Position numbers and translations under genes: made by a program. Source: Marinomonas rhodophyticola (GTDB lineage: Bacteria > Pseudomonadota > Gammaproteobacteria > Pseudomonadales > Marinomonadaceae). From it: a DNA stretch of 64,000 nucleotides. Under the pieces are notes generated by a model. It saw nothing but the letters and a program-made list of their open reading frames with translations. It had not been told where the DNA came from and searched no databases. Position 1 is the stretch's first letter, and the number at the start of each line of letters is the position of its first letter. Location: the NCBI RefSeq assembly GCF_026113935.1, contig NZ_JAPEUL010000009.1:764501-828500 (forward strand), read 5' to 3'. Shown here piece by piece: positions 10,005-20,551 of this stretch.

Positions 10005-10895
10005 ATGCGTCAAATTCGTTCCCTATGTTTTGCCATGCTAATGTTGTCCGGTTCTCTGCAGGCACAATCGATACAAGAGATAGCACCTGATGCTGAACTA
10101 CCAGAAAATATGCTGGCTCTGTTGTCTAATAATCGATTGATCAAATTTAACGTGGCGCATCCAGATTCGATCATCAGTCGCGTAACGTTACAGGGGGTTA
10201 AGCAACAAGATGAGCGCATTGTCGGCATTGACTATCGCGTCGCATACGGTGTCTTGTATGCCGTTTCCAATACAGGACAGGTGTACACTGTTAATACAGA
10301 CTCAGGTCAGATGACTCCGATTGGTGAGCCAACACAGCAAGTTGTCTTAGAGGGCGCTCTTTATGGGGTAGACTTTAATCCAGCTGCCGATCGTATTCGT
10401 GTCGTAACTGATGCGGGTGTAAACAGTCGAATGCACCCTGAAATGGGTCTTTATGTGGATAATAACTCAGATTTGGCGGGTGTGCAGCTTGATGGTTCAT
10501 TGCAGTACAACCTTGATGATGTGTCCCATGGTTTAGCGCCGCACTTGGTCGCTGCCGCTTATACTTATAACGCAAAAAACAGCAAATTGACGACCAATTT
10601 TGCCATTGATGCAGTGCAAGGGGCTTTGGTTACTCAAGGGACACGTGAAACAGATAAGGAGCAAGTGTCACCTAATACTGGTCGGCTTTATACGGTTGGT
10701 AAATTGGCAACTGGGCCAGTAGCTGATGCGCATTTTGATATTGCTGATGTGACCAATGCGGCTTATGTGGCGCTCAGTGCAGAAAAGAATCAGTCTTATA
10801 TTCTGTATAAGATCAGCTTGGAAGACGCGCAGCTGATAAAAATTGGTGAGATCGCTTCAGGCCAGCCTATTGTGGGGATTGCAATTGAGCCTTAA
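10005..10895 (+). CDS. Exported DUF4394 domain protein
   Basis: 296 residues with a signal peptide (about residues 1-20, ending SGSLQAQ). The body matches the DUF4394 pattern: repeated beta-propeller-like blocks such as VGIDYRVAYGVLYAVSNTGQ, YGVDFNPAADRIRVVTDAG and DLAGVQLDGSLQYNLDDV. The role of the family is unknown; extracytoplasmic location is inferred from the signal peptide. The next gene overlaps its end and also encodes an exported protein, so the two are probably one unit. The ribosome site AAGAGAATA precedes the ATG. Confidence 0.82.
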   Translation: MRQIRSLCFAMLMLSGSLQAQSIQEIAPDAELPENMLALLSNNRLIKFNVAHPDSIISRVTLQGVKQQDERIVGIDYRVAYGVLYAVSNTGQVYTVNTDSGQMTPIGEPTQQVVLEGALYGVDFNPAADRIRVVTDAGVNSRMHPEMGLYVDNNSDLAGVQLDGSLQYNLDDVSHGLAPHLVAAAYTYNAKNSKLTTNFAIDAVQGALVTQGTRETDKEQVSPNTGRLYTVGKLATGPVADAHFDIADVTNAAYVALSAEKNQSYILYKISLEDAQLIKIGEIASGQPIVGIAIEP

Positions 10896-11549
10896 GCGTG
10901 TTTTTTTATGTTTCTGGGTGACTCTTGGTGGATCGTGGTTGCCCTATGCTGGCGCGCATACGGTATCGGTCACGCTAACATCGCCAGATGGAACGCCGCT
11001 GGATTATAGCGCTGTTTTTTTTGAGCCGCTTTCATTTAAGCCAAAAGCGGTGAGCAAAGATTTGCCTGCTGTAGTGATCTCTCAAAAAAAACAAATGTTT
11101 TTACCGGCTATTACCATGTTGCAAACCGGGACGCGTGTTGAATTCCCTAATCTTGATACGGTTCGTCATCATGTCTATTCGTTTTCAGAAGCAAAGACAT
11201 TCGATATCAAGTTGTATCTTGGACGAGGCTTCCTTCCAGTGAATTGTTTGATCAATCTGGTGTGGTGGCACTAGGGTGTAACATTCATGACACTATGATC
11301 GCTTGGGTTGTGGTGGTTGATACCCCTTATTTTGCTTTAACCGACAAATTAGGGAATGCCACGGTTGATCTTCCTGCTGGAGACTACCAGCTCAAGGTAT
11401 GGGATAGAAGGCAAATAGATATTCCTAATGATGGGCAACGCATCGCTGTGACACAAAATCAGTCATTTACTGTGTCCACAGACGTGCTGGATTTTGATCC
11501 ATATACTGACGTTACAGGTGAGTCTGTCGATCATATACAAACCCCGTAG
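10885..11549 (+). CDS. Exported cupredoxin-like protein (frameshifted)
   Basis: About 220 residues after repair. The likely start is TTG at 10885, overlapping the stop of the DUF4394 gene. A signal peptide (LKRVFLCFWVTLGGS to YAGAH) precedes a beta domain. The segments TGTRVEFPNLDTVRHHVYSF and GVVALGCNIHDTMIAWVVVV hold His and Cys residues placed as copper ligands in plastocyanin-like domains. The family is often annotated as methylamine-utilisation or plastocyanin-like. The frame breaks between 11215 and 11237; downstream the other frame gives LPSSELFDQSGVV. Copper binding is inferred. Confidence 0.68.
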
Positions 11550-11640
11550 TGATCGCACTTAGATTCGCCGATGCTCTGCCAAAAAGACATCGGCCTTTCA
11601 ATGACTCTGAGGTATTAGGGAGCCATTTAATCTCTACCTA

Positions 11641-12129
11641 TCATGATGCTTTTGTTGTGCTATAGAGCGATTGCAACGAGCTTTTTGTTTTATCTCCTAA
11701 TAAGCACATTTTCTCTGGATCAATTAAGATTCGACCGTTCATTGCTTCTCGTCCCAACAGCATTCTGTAACCCATGCTGTCACGATTGGTTAGTGTAACT
11801 TCTGCTTCCCATGTGGTACCGCCAAGAGAAAGAGGGACGCGGATAACAGGGCGTTTTTCCTTATCACCGCTCGAGCTTTTGATGACTCGCTGGTCAATAA
11901 GGGGCGCCTCACAATGCACTGTCACCTTACGATTTTTTTGTAATGGATGTACGTCAAATTTCACCCAATGCTCATCATCACGAGTGAAGCGAACAATATT
12001 GATTGCGTGCATAGAAGAGGTTTTCGCACCGGAGTCTACTCGTGCTTTGATGGCTGGAATGTCAAGGGAGGGAAATGCGCACCACTCGTCACAACCAATG
12101 ATCATTTTTGGTTCGTTTTGTTGATTCAT
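11641..12129 (-). CDS. Retropepsin-like 'ATP-dependent zinc protease' family protein (RimK-associated)
   Basis: 162 residues of the PF05618-type family. These proteins are retropepsin-like; the catalytic Asp motif ARVDSGAKTSSMHA is at about residues 29-42, and MLLGREAMNGRILIDP is near the C-terminus. In many genomes this gene lies next to a RimK-like ATP-grasp ligase; no rimK is present here. It stands alone between convergent units. Proteolytic function is inferred from the fold. Confidence 0.85.
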   Translation of the reverse strand: MNQQNEPKMIIGCDEWCAFPSLDIPAIKARVDSGAKTSSMHAINIVRFTRDDEHWVKFDVHPLQKNRKVTVHCEAPLIDQRVIKSSSGDKEKRPVIRVPLSLGGTTWEAEVTLTNRDSMGYRMLLGREAMNGRILIDPEKMCLLGDKTKSSLQSLYSTTKAS

Positions 12130-12335
12130 AAAGAAGAGAGTACCTTTTAAAATGAAAACAGAAGTCGGTTAACAAAGTGTTCGTTATTGCTGTGTTTTAT
12201 AACGTAAAACCAAGGTCAGGTTAAGTGTTTATTCGGTTATCTGCTTTGTTGAATTGTCGATATAAACTCAAGCTATTGTAATCATGCTATCTGTAGCTAA
12301 TATGGGGGGACGAAATTACTTTGACGGAGTTGTAG

Positions 12336-13256
12336 ATGAATGGCCGATTGATGAGAGAGCTTGAAGAGTTGGGGGGAGAAATCCGTCCCGCGAGCTTAAA
12401 AAAATGTGATGAAATTATCATTGATCAACCAGGCTTTAGTGCGACGATTGCATTATGGGGTGGGCATTTAGAAAGTTTTGTTCCAGTGGGTCAAGAAGAT
12501 CTATTGTTTCAGTCTAGCAACCCTGGTGGGGAAGGGCGTTTTGGTCGCCGACATTTTGGCGTGCCGGTATGTTGGCCTTGGTTTGGTGCTCACGAGACGC
12601 AAAATGATTATCCTGCTCATGGCTTAGCGCGCTATTTTCGCTGGGAGTTCATTGAGGCGGGTCGTTTCAAAAATGGCGATGTAAAAATTGTGATTCGTTT
12701 GGCTTCAGAGGACCACCCTTTAATTGAAGAGATGTGGCCTTTGGCTTTTGAGTTACGTCAGGTCTTTCGTTTTTCGAGTAAAGGCTTTCGGATAAATTTT
12801 TCGGCGGCGAATCTATCGGATAAACCCATGCCAGTGAGTGAGGCACTTCATACTTATTTCAATGTATCGGACAACCAAACTGCCGCTGTACAGGGTTTGG
12901 ACCAGATTAGTTATGTTGATAAGTTTGATAATGGCAGCCGTCAATTACAACAAGGTATAGTATCCCCCTGCGATCATATGGATCGAGTCTATTTATCGGC
13001 ACCAGATACCTGCGAAATACTAGATGCGGGTTTACGAAGAAAGCTGATTATTCATACCGAAGGCAGTAATAGTACTGTGCTCTGGAACCCAGGTGCTGAC
13101 ATTGCCAAGCAGCGAACAGATATGGAAGATGAGGATTACCGTCGTTTTGTTTGTGTGGAAGCGGCTAATGCGCTCAGTGATGCGTACGAGATTCCACCTG
13201 GTGGCATTCATCAATTGAAGCTAAAAGTGAAGCATAAGCCTCTAGTGAACGCATAA
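12336..13256 (+). CDS. yeaD: Putative glucose-6-phosphate 1-epimerase (D-hexose-6-phosphate mutarotase)
   Basis: 306 residues, as in E. coli YeaD. The aldose-epimerase fold blocks are clear: IALWGGHLESFVPVG, GVPVCWPWFGAH, PAHGLARYFRWEF with the catalytic His, SEALHTYFNVSD with the second His, and VLWNPG followed by FVCVEAAN with the catalytic Glu. It interconverts anomers of hexose-6-phosphates in the cytosol. It is monocistronic, with a strong terminator after its stop. Confidence 0.88.
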   Translation: MNGRLMRELEELGGEIRPASLKKCDEIIIDQPGFSATIALWGGHLESFVPVGQEDLLFQSSNPGGEGRFGRRHFGVPVCWPWFGAHETQNDYPAHGLARYFRWEFIEAGRFKNGDVKIVIRLASEDHPLIEEMWPLAFELRQVFRFSSKGFRINFSAANLSDKPMPVSEALHTYFNVSDNQTAAVQGLDQISYVDKFDNGSRQLQQGIVSPCDHMDRVYLSAPDTCEILDAGLRRKLIIHTEGSNSTVLWNPGADIAKQRTDMEDEDYRRFVCVEAANALSDAYEIPPGGIHQLKLKVKHKPLVNA

Positions 13257-13289
13257 GCGTATCCGTTGAGTTGATAGACGTAAATAGTA

Positions 13290-13325
13290 AAAAGGCCCGC
13301 CAGTGATAAAACGAGCGGGCCTTTT
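13290..13325. terminator. Rho-independent terminator after the mutarotase gene
   Basis: AAAAGGCCCGC and GCGGGCCTTTT form an 11-bp perfect stem around a loop of about 14 bases. It lies between convergent genes and, with A and T tracts on both sides, can serve both strands. Confidence 0.85.
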
Positions 13326-13357
13326 AGGTAATGACTTTATGAGAGTCTGGATAACGC

Positions 13358-14134
13358 TTAGTCGATATTGTATTCCATGATCAAAGGTGCGTGATCAGAG
13401 AAGCGCTGTCCTTTATAAATAGTGCCACCTTGGATCAGGTTTTTAATACCAGGTGTGGTAATTTGGTAATCCAAACGACCACCTTCGTCTAATTTCCAAG
13501 CGCGCTCATAGTCAGGCCACCAAGTATATTGCTTGTCTTGTTTGTTTACCTGACGGAATGCATCAACGTATTCCATTTCATTGAAAATTTCGTTTATCCA
13601 TTTGCGCTCTTCTGGCAAAAAGCCAGAGTTGCGTTGATTTACAAACCAGCTGCTCACATCAATAGGAGAGCGTGCCACATTTGCTGTGCCGCAAAAAATA
13701 AATTCACGACGCTTACGGCGGGTTTTTATCAAATGGTTTTTAAAGCCTTCCATAAAGCGATATTTGTGCTCTTGTAGTGACTCTTCGTGATTTGAGCCAT
13801 GAGGTGTTAAAAAAGCACCAATACTGACTTTATCGAAGTCAGCTTGGATGAAGCGTCCTTCGAAGTCACATTCAGGGAACCCCATACCTGTCATAATCGC
13901 TTTAGGCATGGTTTTACAATAGATAGCTACGCCTGCTTGTTCAGGATTTTCCATCGAGTCAAAGAAATACGTATTGAACTCTGGAGGAAAAAAAACACTG
14001 TCATTTAGACTGCGCTCATCTGCCTGTATATCTTGCAGACATACAACATCTGGGTTCTGACGAACCATCCATTCAAAAAAGCCGCGATCCGCTGCTTGTC
14101 TTATACCGTTTACATTAAGGCTGATGACCTTCAT
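13358..14134 (-). CDS. crc: Catabolite repression control protein Crc (exonuclease-III fold, no catalytic residues)
   Basis: 258 residues with the exonuclease III/EEP fold: [48 protein letters not shown] and [10 protein letters not shown]. Key nuclease residues are changed. The metal-binding Glu of LQE is Asp (VVCLQDIQA), and the GDxN active-site motif reads CGTANVA. These changes, together with [20 protein letters not shown] and [11 protein letters not shown], match my recollection of Pseudomonas Crc, the Hfq co-repressor. The divergent neighbour is pyrE, the same pairing as in Pseudomonas. Family membership is strongly supported; its regulatory role here is inferred. Confidence 0.85.
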   Translation of the reverse strand: MKVISLNVNGIRQAADRGFFEWMVRQNPDVVCLQDIQADERSLNDSVFFPPEFNTYFFDSMENPEQAGVAIYCKTMPKAIMTGMGFPECDFEGRFIQADFDKVSIGAFLTPHGSNHEESLQEHKYRFMEGFKNHLIKTRRKRREFIFCGTANVARSPIDVSSWFVNQRNSGFLPEERKWINEIFNEMEYVDAFRQVNKQDKQYTWWPDYERAWKLDEGGRLDYQITTPGIKNLIQGGTIYKGQRFSDHAPLIMEYNID

Positions 14135-14251
14135 TTCTGGTCCCTACAATTCCTAGCCGTGTGTTATATTAGCGCCTATCCAATGTTGGCATGGCTTCGC
14201 TCGTTCTTGGCGGCGCTTTGTTGTGTACTATTTTATCTTTCTGGAGTTGGC

Positions 14252-14899
14252 ATGAAACCTTACCAAAGAGACTTTATTGAATTCGCTATTGAACAAAACG
14301 TGTTGCGCTTTGGCGAATTTACGCTTAAATCAGGCCGTGTGGCTCCATACTTTTTTAATGCCGGCTTGTTTAGTTCAGGCCAAGCATTAGCGAAGTTAGG
14401 GCGCTTTTACGCAACCTCATTAATGGAAGCAAATGTTCCATTTGATGTTCTGTTCGGCCCTGCCTATAAAGGCATTCCATTGGCAACCACTACCGCCGTT
14501 GCCCTTTATGATCATCATAATGTAGACACACCATACGTTTTCAACCGTAAAGAAGCAAAAACTCACGGTGAGGGCGGCTCTCTTGTTGGTGCTCCTTTAG
14601 CGGGTAACGTCATGATCATTGACGACGTTATTACTGCGGGAACAGCCATTCGAGAGGTGATGGCTATTATTCAGCAAGCCAATGCCCTTCCTGCTGGTGT
14701 TCTGATTGCCTTGGATCGTCAGGAACGGGGACAAGGCGCATTATCGGCTATCCAAGAAGTCGAACGTGACTTTGGTATGCCCGTCATAAGTATCGTATCG
14801 TTAAATGACATCATGACGTATTTGGCAGAACAGGATTCTCCTGAATTTGCAAAACATCTTGATGCGGTTAAAGCGTATCGTCTTCAGTATGGTATTTAA
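14252..14899 (+). CDS. pyrE: Orotate phosphoribosyltransferase
   Basis: 215 residues. It converts orotate and PRPP to orotidine-5'-phosphate in pyrimidine synthesis. The PRPP-binding motif [13 protein letters not shown] is at about residues 120-132, with [15 protein letters not shown] and the [13 protein letters not shown] catalytic loop upstream. The start is ATG 14252 ([11 protein letters not shown]); CTGGAGTTGGC gives a good ribosome site. Divergent from crc and convergent with slmA. Confidence 0.97.
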   Translation: MKPYQRDFIEFAIEQNVLRFGEFTLKSGRVAPYFFNAGLFSSGQALAKLGRFYATSLMEANVPFDVLFGPAYKGIPLATTTAVALYDHHNVDTPYVFNRKEAKTHGEGGSLVGAPLAGNVMIIDDVITAGTAIREVMAIIQQANALPAGVLIALDRQERGQGALSAIQEVERDFGMPVISIVSLNDIMTYLAEQDSPEFAKHLDAVKAYRLQYGI

Positions 14900-14914
14900 C
14901 TCAGTGTTAAAAAA

Positions 14915-14947
14915 GCTAAGGTTTGAGGGTTAGTCTCAAGCCTTAGC
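14915..14947. terminator. Bidirectional terminator between pyrE and slmA
   Basis: GCTAAGGTTTGAG pairs with CTCAAGCCTTAGC (13 bp, one G-U) around a 7-base loop. On the minus strand it is followed by TTTTTTAACAC, a good U-tract for slmA. The slmA stop codon lies inside the stem. Confidence 0.8.
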
Positions 14948-15536
14948 GATTTAACATCAAGTTTTGTGCCAAGATAGTCCATTGTTCTTGCCAAATGTCG
15001 ATTGGCTTCACTTTAAATTCACTGCGCACATAATGGCGTATTTTGCCTTCGATCACAGCGATCAGGAAATTTGCACAAGGTGCAACGCCCATTGCTGGTC
15101 TTAATCCTTGTTTCAAATCGGCTTCACGCATTACTTGTTTCAGTTGGGTTTCAATACGATCAAATACCTGCGCAATACGGACGCGCAATCGTTCGGTCTC
15201 ACCAGCCAGAGCATCTGCCGTTAATAAACGACACATACCTGGATTTTGCTCGGCAAACCCCAAAACCAATGTCATGATCATTTCGATCCGAGTCACTACA
15301 TTGCTTTCGTCTTGTACAATACGGTTGATACGTGTGAAAAGCGTTTCTTCTATAAACTCAATCAAGCCTTCGAACATCTTCGCTTTACTGGGAAAATGGC
15401 GGTACAAAGCCGCTTCCGATACACCGACTTGCTTCGCTAGAGCGGAAGTTGTGATGCGCGCTCCAGGGCTACTTTCTAGCATTTGAGCCAGTGCCTGCAA
15501 TATTTCTGTGCGACGGTCGTGTTTCTTGTTGCTCAT
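14943..15536 (-). CDS. slmA: Nucleoid occlusion factor SlmA (TetR family)
   Basis: 197 residues. SlmA binds chromosomal sites and blocks FtsZ ring assembly over the nucleoid. The TetR helix-turn-helix reads ITTSALAKQVGVSEAALYRHFPSKAKMFEG, with a standard-length C-terminal dimer domain ending AQNLMLNR. Its position between pyrE and argB/dut matches the conserved dut-slmA-pyrE cluster of gammaproteobacteria, which separates it from ordinary TetR regulators. Confidence 0.93.
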   Translation of the reverse strand: MSNKKHDRRTEILQALAQMLESSPGARITTSALAKQVGVSEAALYRHFPSKAKMFEGLIEFIEETLFTRINRIVQDESNVVTRIEMIMTLVLGFAEQNPGMCRLLTADALAGETERLRVRIAQVFDRIETQLKQVMREADLKQGLRPAMGVAPCANFLIAVIEGKIRHYVRSEFKVKPIDIWQEQWTILAQNLMLNR

Positions 15537-15612
15537 TTGTCGTACCCAGTTACTAACCAGTATTGTTAATTGCCAGTATCGTTAAGTGATAATATCAATA
15601 ACAGCGCAGTGT

Positions 15613-16797
<1,185 letters not shown>

Positions 16798-16831
16798 GCT
16801 AAAAAGATGAAATATTCTCACCTTTTTAGCC
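16798..16831 (-). terminator. Terminator of dut
   Basis: GGCTAAAAAG...CTTTTTAGCC forms a 10-bp outer stem extended inside by TGA/TCA, just downstream of the dut stop. The A/T runs are inside the stem arms, so it may act on either strand. Confidence 0.65.
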
Positions 16832-16841
16832 GATTTTCTGC

Positions 16842-17297
16842 TTATTTGGTGCCTGTATGACCAAAGCCGCCTTCGCCGCGTTCGGTGTTGTTAGAAAACG
16901 AATCTACATAATCCAAATCAACTTTTACAATTGGCTGAAACAGTAATTGTGCGATTCTGTCTCCCGGATTTACGGTGAAAGGTTCTTGCCCATCATTGTG
17001 TATAAGAATGCCAAGTTCTCCATGATAATCTGAGTCAATGACTCCTGGATGCGCTCTTACGCCATGCTTTAGTGCTAACCCTGATCGAGAGGCGATGATT
17101 GCCACAATGTTAGGGTCTTTCATATTAAACGCTAAGCCAGAGGGAAAAAGATGACGTCCACCGCTTGGAATTGTCACTGAATCAGTAATACACGCTCTTA
17201 AGTCTAGAGCTGCTGACCCCGATGTTGCGTATTTTGGAAGTTCAATTGAGCTACCTAGTAGCGGATTAACAATTTTGGTTTCGATCTGTCTATGCAT
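16842..17297 (-). CDS. dut: Deoxyuridine 5'-triphosphate nucleotidohydrolase
   Basis: 151 residues, the size of the trimeric bacterial dUTPase. All five motifs are visible in order: [37 protein letters not shown] with the catalytic Asp, [12 protein letters not shown] and the C-terminal [10 protein letters not shown] arm. It hydrolyses dUTP to dUMP, supplying thymidylate synthesis and keeping uracil out of DNA. It is in the usual coaBC-dut neighbourhood, but here separated from coaBC by a two-gene insertion on the opposite strand. Confidence 0.96.
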   Translation of the reverse strand: MHRQIETKIVNPLLGSSIELPKYATSGSAALDLRACITDSVTIPSGGRHLFPSGLAFNMKDPNIVAIIASRSGLALKHGVRAHPGVIDSDYHGELGILIHNDGQEPFTVNPGDRIAQLLFQPIVKVDLDYVDSFSNNTERGEGGFGHTGTK

Positions 17298-17450
17298 TAA
17301 AATAGCCTCACTAGCGGTTGTAGCATATCAACGCTTGTAATATATCATGTTTGAACTTAATGGCGCCAAGTCTGTTGTGAGTACCTGACATGAAAGAAGG
17401 CCCTACTTTTCATTTGCTTTGAAGGGATTTTTATTTTAAGGAGTGATGTT

Positions 17451-18011
17451 TTGATTTTGAATAGTAATTTAGGGGCTAGTAAAGTCCGTATAACCCCCCT
17501 AGTTGAACAAGGTAAAGAAAAGGTGTCTGTTGACCTTTCTGTTGGTTCTTTATACCGAAGAAGTGAAGACACAGACTGGCTTACAATAAATGGCTCTATT
17601 GTTCTGCAGCCGAATAGCTGTGTGATTATCCAGACTAAAGAAACCATTAATATGCCAAATGATGTATTTGGTTTTCTTTCAACTAAAGGCAGTATTGGAG
17701 CTAAAGGCATCATTACCGCTAATACTAAGTTAGATCCTCTATTTAACGGAGAACTAAATATCCCTGTCTTCAATGTGAGTGGTCGAAAAGTTGAGTTAAA
17801 AAAAGGTCAAGCATTTTGCTCTATGTCATTTTGGCGTACTGAGGCGCCGATTGTTGGTGAGGCTCGGCATGCTATTAACATACAGCCTGTAACAGAGGGG
17901 CGAGCCAGTAGCTTTTGGAATAGGTATTCTGTTCAAATAGTAGCTTCTGTCTTGACCTTTGTTGTGTCTGTAGCAGCATCGTTAACTACCTTTTTCATTT
18001 TGGGGGAATAA
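17451..18011 (+). CDS. Membrane-anchored dCTP-deaminase/dUTPase-fold protein, catalytic residues not conserved
   Basis: 186 residues. The TTG start at 17451 is fixed by AAGGAG seven bases upstream; the nearby ATG at 17446 runs at once into a stop. The dCTP deaminase pattern is recognisable: VSVDLSVG, then LQPNSCVIIQTKETINMP, STKGSIGAKGI and LDPLFNGELNIPVFN. The Arg of the S-x-A-R motif is replaced (GSIGAKG), and the catalytic Glu expected after GELNI is absent. Residues about 157-183 form one transmembrane helix (VQIVASVLTFVVSVAASLTT), with a short end after it, so the domain would face the cytosol. The stop overlaps the next gene in TAATG. Function is unknown; it is not a standard Dcd. Confidence 0.75.
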   Translation: MILNSNLGASKVRITPLVEQGKEKVSVDLSVGSLYRRSEDTDWLTINGSIVLQPNSCVIIQTKETINMPNDVFGFLSTKGSIGAKGIITANTKLDPLFNGELNIPVFNVSGRKVELKKGQAFCSMSFWRTEAPIVGEARHAINIQPVTEGRASSFWNRYSVQIVASVLTFVVSVAASLTTFFILGE

Positions 18012-18529
18012 TGCTTTTAACAAAAAATGCGTTGCAGACTTTGGTGACAGCGGGTTTAGTCGTTAATAAAAATAATGCTGTGCAAGTTGACGTGTCTTCT
18101 ATTTGTCTGCGGTTAGACAATCAATTTACCGTGTATGATCCTTACGAAGGAGAACCTTTTACCCCTCCAAAGGCAATGCCCAGCACAATGAAAACCATTG
18201 CTCAAAATGATTTTTTTGTCTTACCTCCGGGGGCAGTGTGCTGGCTTGTACTGAGGAGTACATAACGATGCCAAATAATAAGTTTGGTTTAGTTCAAACG
18301 AAAGGTTCTATTGCTAGAGGGTTTATCTCGGTCCATATGAGTGATGGGCAAGTGGATCCCGGTTACAAAGGAAAAGTAACGTTAGAAGCTCGTAAACATG
18401 AGTTCGTTTTATTACAAACTTGTACCGGGAATGCCAATTGCGTCTTTATTTATCATTAATACTGACGAAAGTGTAGAGCCTTATGATGGTCGTTATCAGT
18501 CTTCCAGTGGCCCTACTGCTATGAAATAG
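18011..18529 (+). CDS. dCTP deaminase-like protein, apparently with catalytic residues (two frameshifts)
   Basis: About 172 residues after repair. Dcd motifs are VDVSSICLRLDN, LPPGAVVLACTEEYITMP, TKGSIARG, VDPGYKGKVTLE and a C-terminal tail [13 protein letters not shown] like the nucleotide-closing tail of Dcd. The Ser and Arg of GSIAR and the Glu of VTLE are all present, unlike in the preceding paralogue. Frame breaks lie near 18232 (one base missing in GCAGTGTGCTGG) and near 18390 (one extra base in GAAGCTCGTAAAC). It starts inside the stop of the membrane-anchored paralogue and overlaps the convergent coaBC end by 11 bases. Cytosolic; dCTP or dUTP is the likely ligand. Confidence 0.72.
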
Positions 18530-19749
18530 AAGTTTGTAGGGCATACTCGTTGATAAATTCAACGAGTTGTCCTGCAAGCGCATTTTTTGTGGTTTTGTCA
18601 GGTGACCACGTCTTGTCTTTGGTGATCACGGTGACTTGGTTGTCGTCTTGGTTAAAACCAATATCCGCGCGTGACACGTCGTTCGCGATGATGATGTCCA
18701 AGCCTTTTCGTTCAAGTTTGCTTTTTGCGTATTCGATCACGTTTTGCGTTTCTGCCGCAAAGCCAACCAGGGTTTTGGCGCGTTTTTGTTGGGCCAGGGT
18801 GGCGATGATATCTGGGTTTTTAACGAGGGTCAGGGTGATCTCATCGGTGTCGGATTGCTTTTTCATTTTTTGATCACAGGCGGCCTTCATTTTGAAGTCG
18901 GCCACGGCAGCAGCGCCAATGAATACATCCGCTTGTGTGATCATGCTCTGTTGGCAGGCTGCTAGCATTTCATCAGCGCTTTTTACGGCAATGATTTTCG
19001 CGCCAGCCGGTGCGGTGATTTGCACCGGGCCACTAATTAAAGTGACTGTCGCACCACGGGCTATGGCTGCGGTAGCGAGAGCGTAACCCATTTTTCCAGA
19101 GCTGTGATTGCTAATAAAACGAACAGGGTCGATGGCTTCCATGGTTGGACCGGCGGTGATGACCCAATGTTGGCCAGTCAAATCTTGTGTAACCTGAGCC
19201 TTATCGAAGTGCGTCATTATGGTGTTGAAAATGTCGCTCGGTTCGCTCATGCGCCCAGGACCAATGTCGCCACAGGCCTGAGCGCCATCGGCTGGGCCAA
19301 TGTTGAGTACACCACGTTCGGTGAGTAGCTTGGCATTGGCTTGTGTAGCGGGGTGTTTCCACATGGCTTGGTTCATTGCAGGAGCAAGTAAAACCTGTGG
19401 ACTCTGTAGCCAAACACAAGGTGCTTAATAAGTCGTTTGCCATGCCTTGAGCATAACGTGCCATGAAATCCGCTGAGGCGGGCGCGATGACAATCAAATC
19501 TGCCCATTTCGCTAATTCTATGTGTCCCATTCCTGCTTCGGCATTCGGGTCTAATAAGGTGCTGCGAACTGGGTGACCAGAAATCGCTTGTAGGGTCATC
19601 TCAGTGACAAAGGCTTTTGCACCCTCGGTTAACACGACCTGAACGTCAGCGCCCGCCTTGGTTAACAAACGAATCAGCTCGATGCTTTTATAAGCAGCAA
19701 TGCCACCAGTAATGCCTAATAGAATGCGTTTTTGAGCGAGATTTGACAT
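18519..19749 (-). CDS. coaBC: Bifunctional phosphopantothenoylcysteine decarboxylase/synthetase CoaBC (frameshifted)
   Basis: Coenzyme A synthesis: it joins cysteine to 4'-phosphopantothenate and decarboxylates the product. The N-terminal flavoprotein domain (CoaC) shows [18 protein letters not shown] and, after repair, the PAMNQAMW motif. The C-terminal synthetase (CoaB) shows [19 protein letters not shown] and the [11 protein letters not shown] loop. The frame breaks near 19401 (coding strand GAGTCCACAG); dropping one base gives [11 protein letters not shown]. CoaBC is expected to be essential, so a real disruption is unlikely. Repaired length is about 410 residues. Confidence 0.92.
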
Positions 19750-19852
19750 AAAAACTTCTCAATTCGTGCTGTGGTCGATAAAGTGAGCAATAGGCAGGAC
19801 GCCCTTCTCATTGAAATTGAATGCAAGATTAACATGGATCAAGGAGTAGATC

Positions 19853-20527
19853 ATGAGTATTAAACATTGGCCAGAGCAAGAAAGACCTCGAGAAAAACTC
19901 ATTCATCAGGGGGCGAGTGCACTGAGTGACTCGGAATTATTGGCGATTTTTCTTCGTACTGGTACACAAGGTATCAGTGCCGTTGAGCTGGCTCGACAGG
20001 TATTGTCCCAATTCGGCGGTTTGCGTGCGTTAATGTCAGCCAGCCGCGAGGAGTTTTGTCAAGGCTTTGGTCTTGGTGATGCAAAATACACGCAATTACA
20101 AGCCGTGTTAGAAATGTCCAAACGACATTTACAAGAACAACTGATGCGCGAAACCGTGTTTACCAGCGCAGAACACGTCCGAACTTACCTTTCTTCCCAA
20201 TTGCGTCATTCCCAACGAGAAATATTCGCAGTGCTTTTCTTAGACACCCAGCACAGATTAATCCGCTATCAAGAACTTTTTATGGGCACCATCGATGCCG
20301 CAGCTGTGTATCCACGTGAAGTCGTTAAAGCGGCCTTGCATTATAATGCCGCCGCGGTGATTCTCGCCCACAACCATCCAAGCGGCGTGGCGGAGCCTAG
20401 TCAGGCCGATATCAGCATTACCGAAAGAATTAAGCGGATCTCTGATCTCGTCGATGTGCGATTGCTTGATCACTTTGTGGTCGGCGATGGTTCGCCTGTT
20501 TCCTTGGCGGAGAGAGGCTTGGTATAA
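19853..20527 (+). CDS. radC: RadC/JAB-domain family protein
   Basis: 224 residues. An N-terminal helix-hairpin-helix region ([30 protein letters not shown]) is followed by an MPN/JAMM metalloprotease-like domain with the metal ligands in [16 protein letters not shown]. Despite the name, a direct DNA repair role is not established. It is transcribed divergently from coaBC, the usual arrangement. The ribosome site AAGGAG precedes ATG 19853. Confidence 0.95.
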   Translation: MSIKHWPEQERPREKLIHQGASALSDSELLAIFLRTGTQGISAVELARQVLSQFGGLRALMSASREEFCQGFGLGDAKYTQLQAVLEMSKRHLQEQLMRETVFTSAEHVRTYLSSQLRHSQREIFAVLFLDTQHRLIRYQELFMGTIDAAAVYPREVVKAALHYNAAAVILAHNHPSGVAEPSQADISITERIKRISDLVDVRLLDHFVVGDGSPVSLAERGLV

Positions 20528-20551
20528 ATACAAATTTTAGATGGATTGTTT

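Noticed and set aside
13358-14134. Exonuclease III (xthA)
   Set aside because: The fold matches, but the active-site Glu and the GDxN motif are changed, and the pyrE neighbourhood fits Crc.
17451-18529. Duplicate dut genes
   Set aside because: The motifs fit the dCTP deaminase branch (T-E/K-x-I-x-M-P, GSIAR, DPGYKG) rather than the five dUTPase motifs, which are all in the dut gene at 16842-17297.
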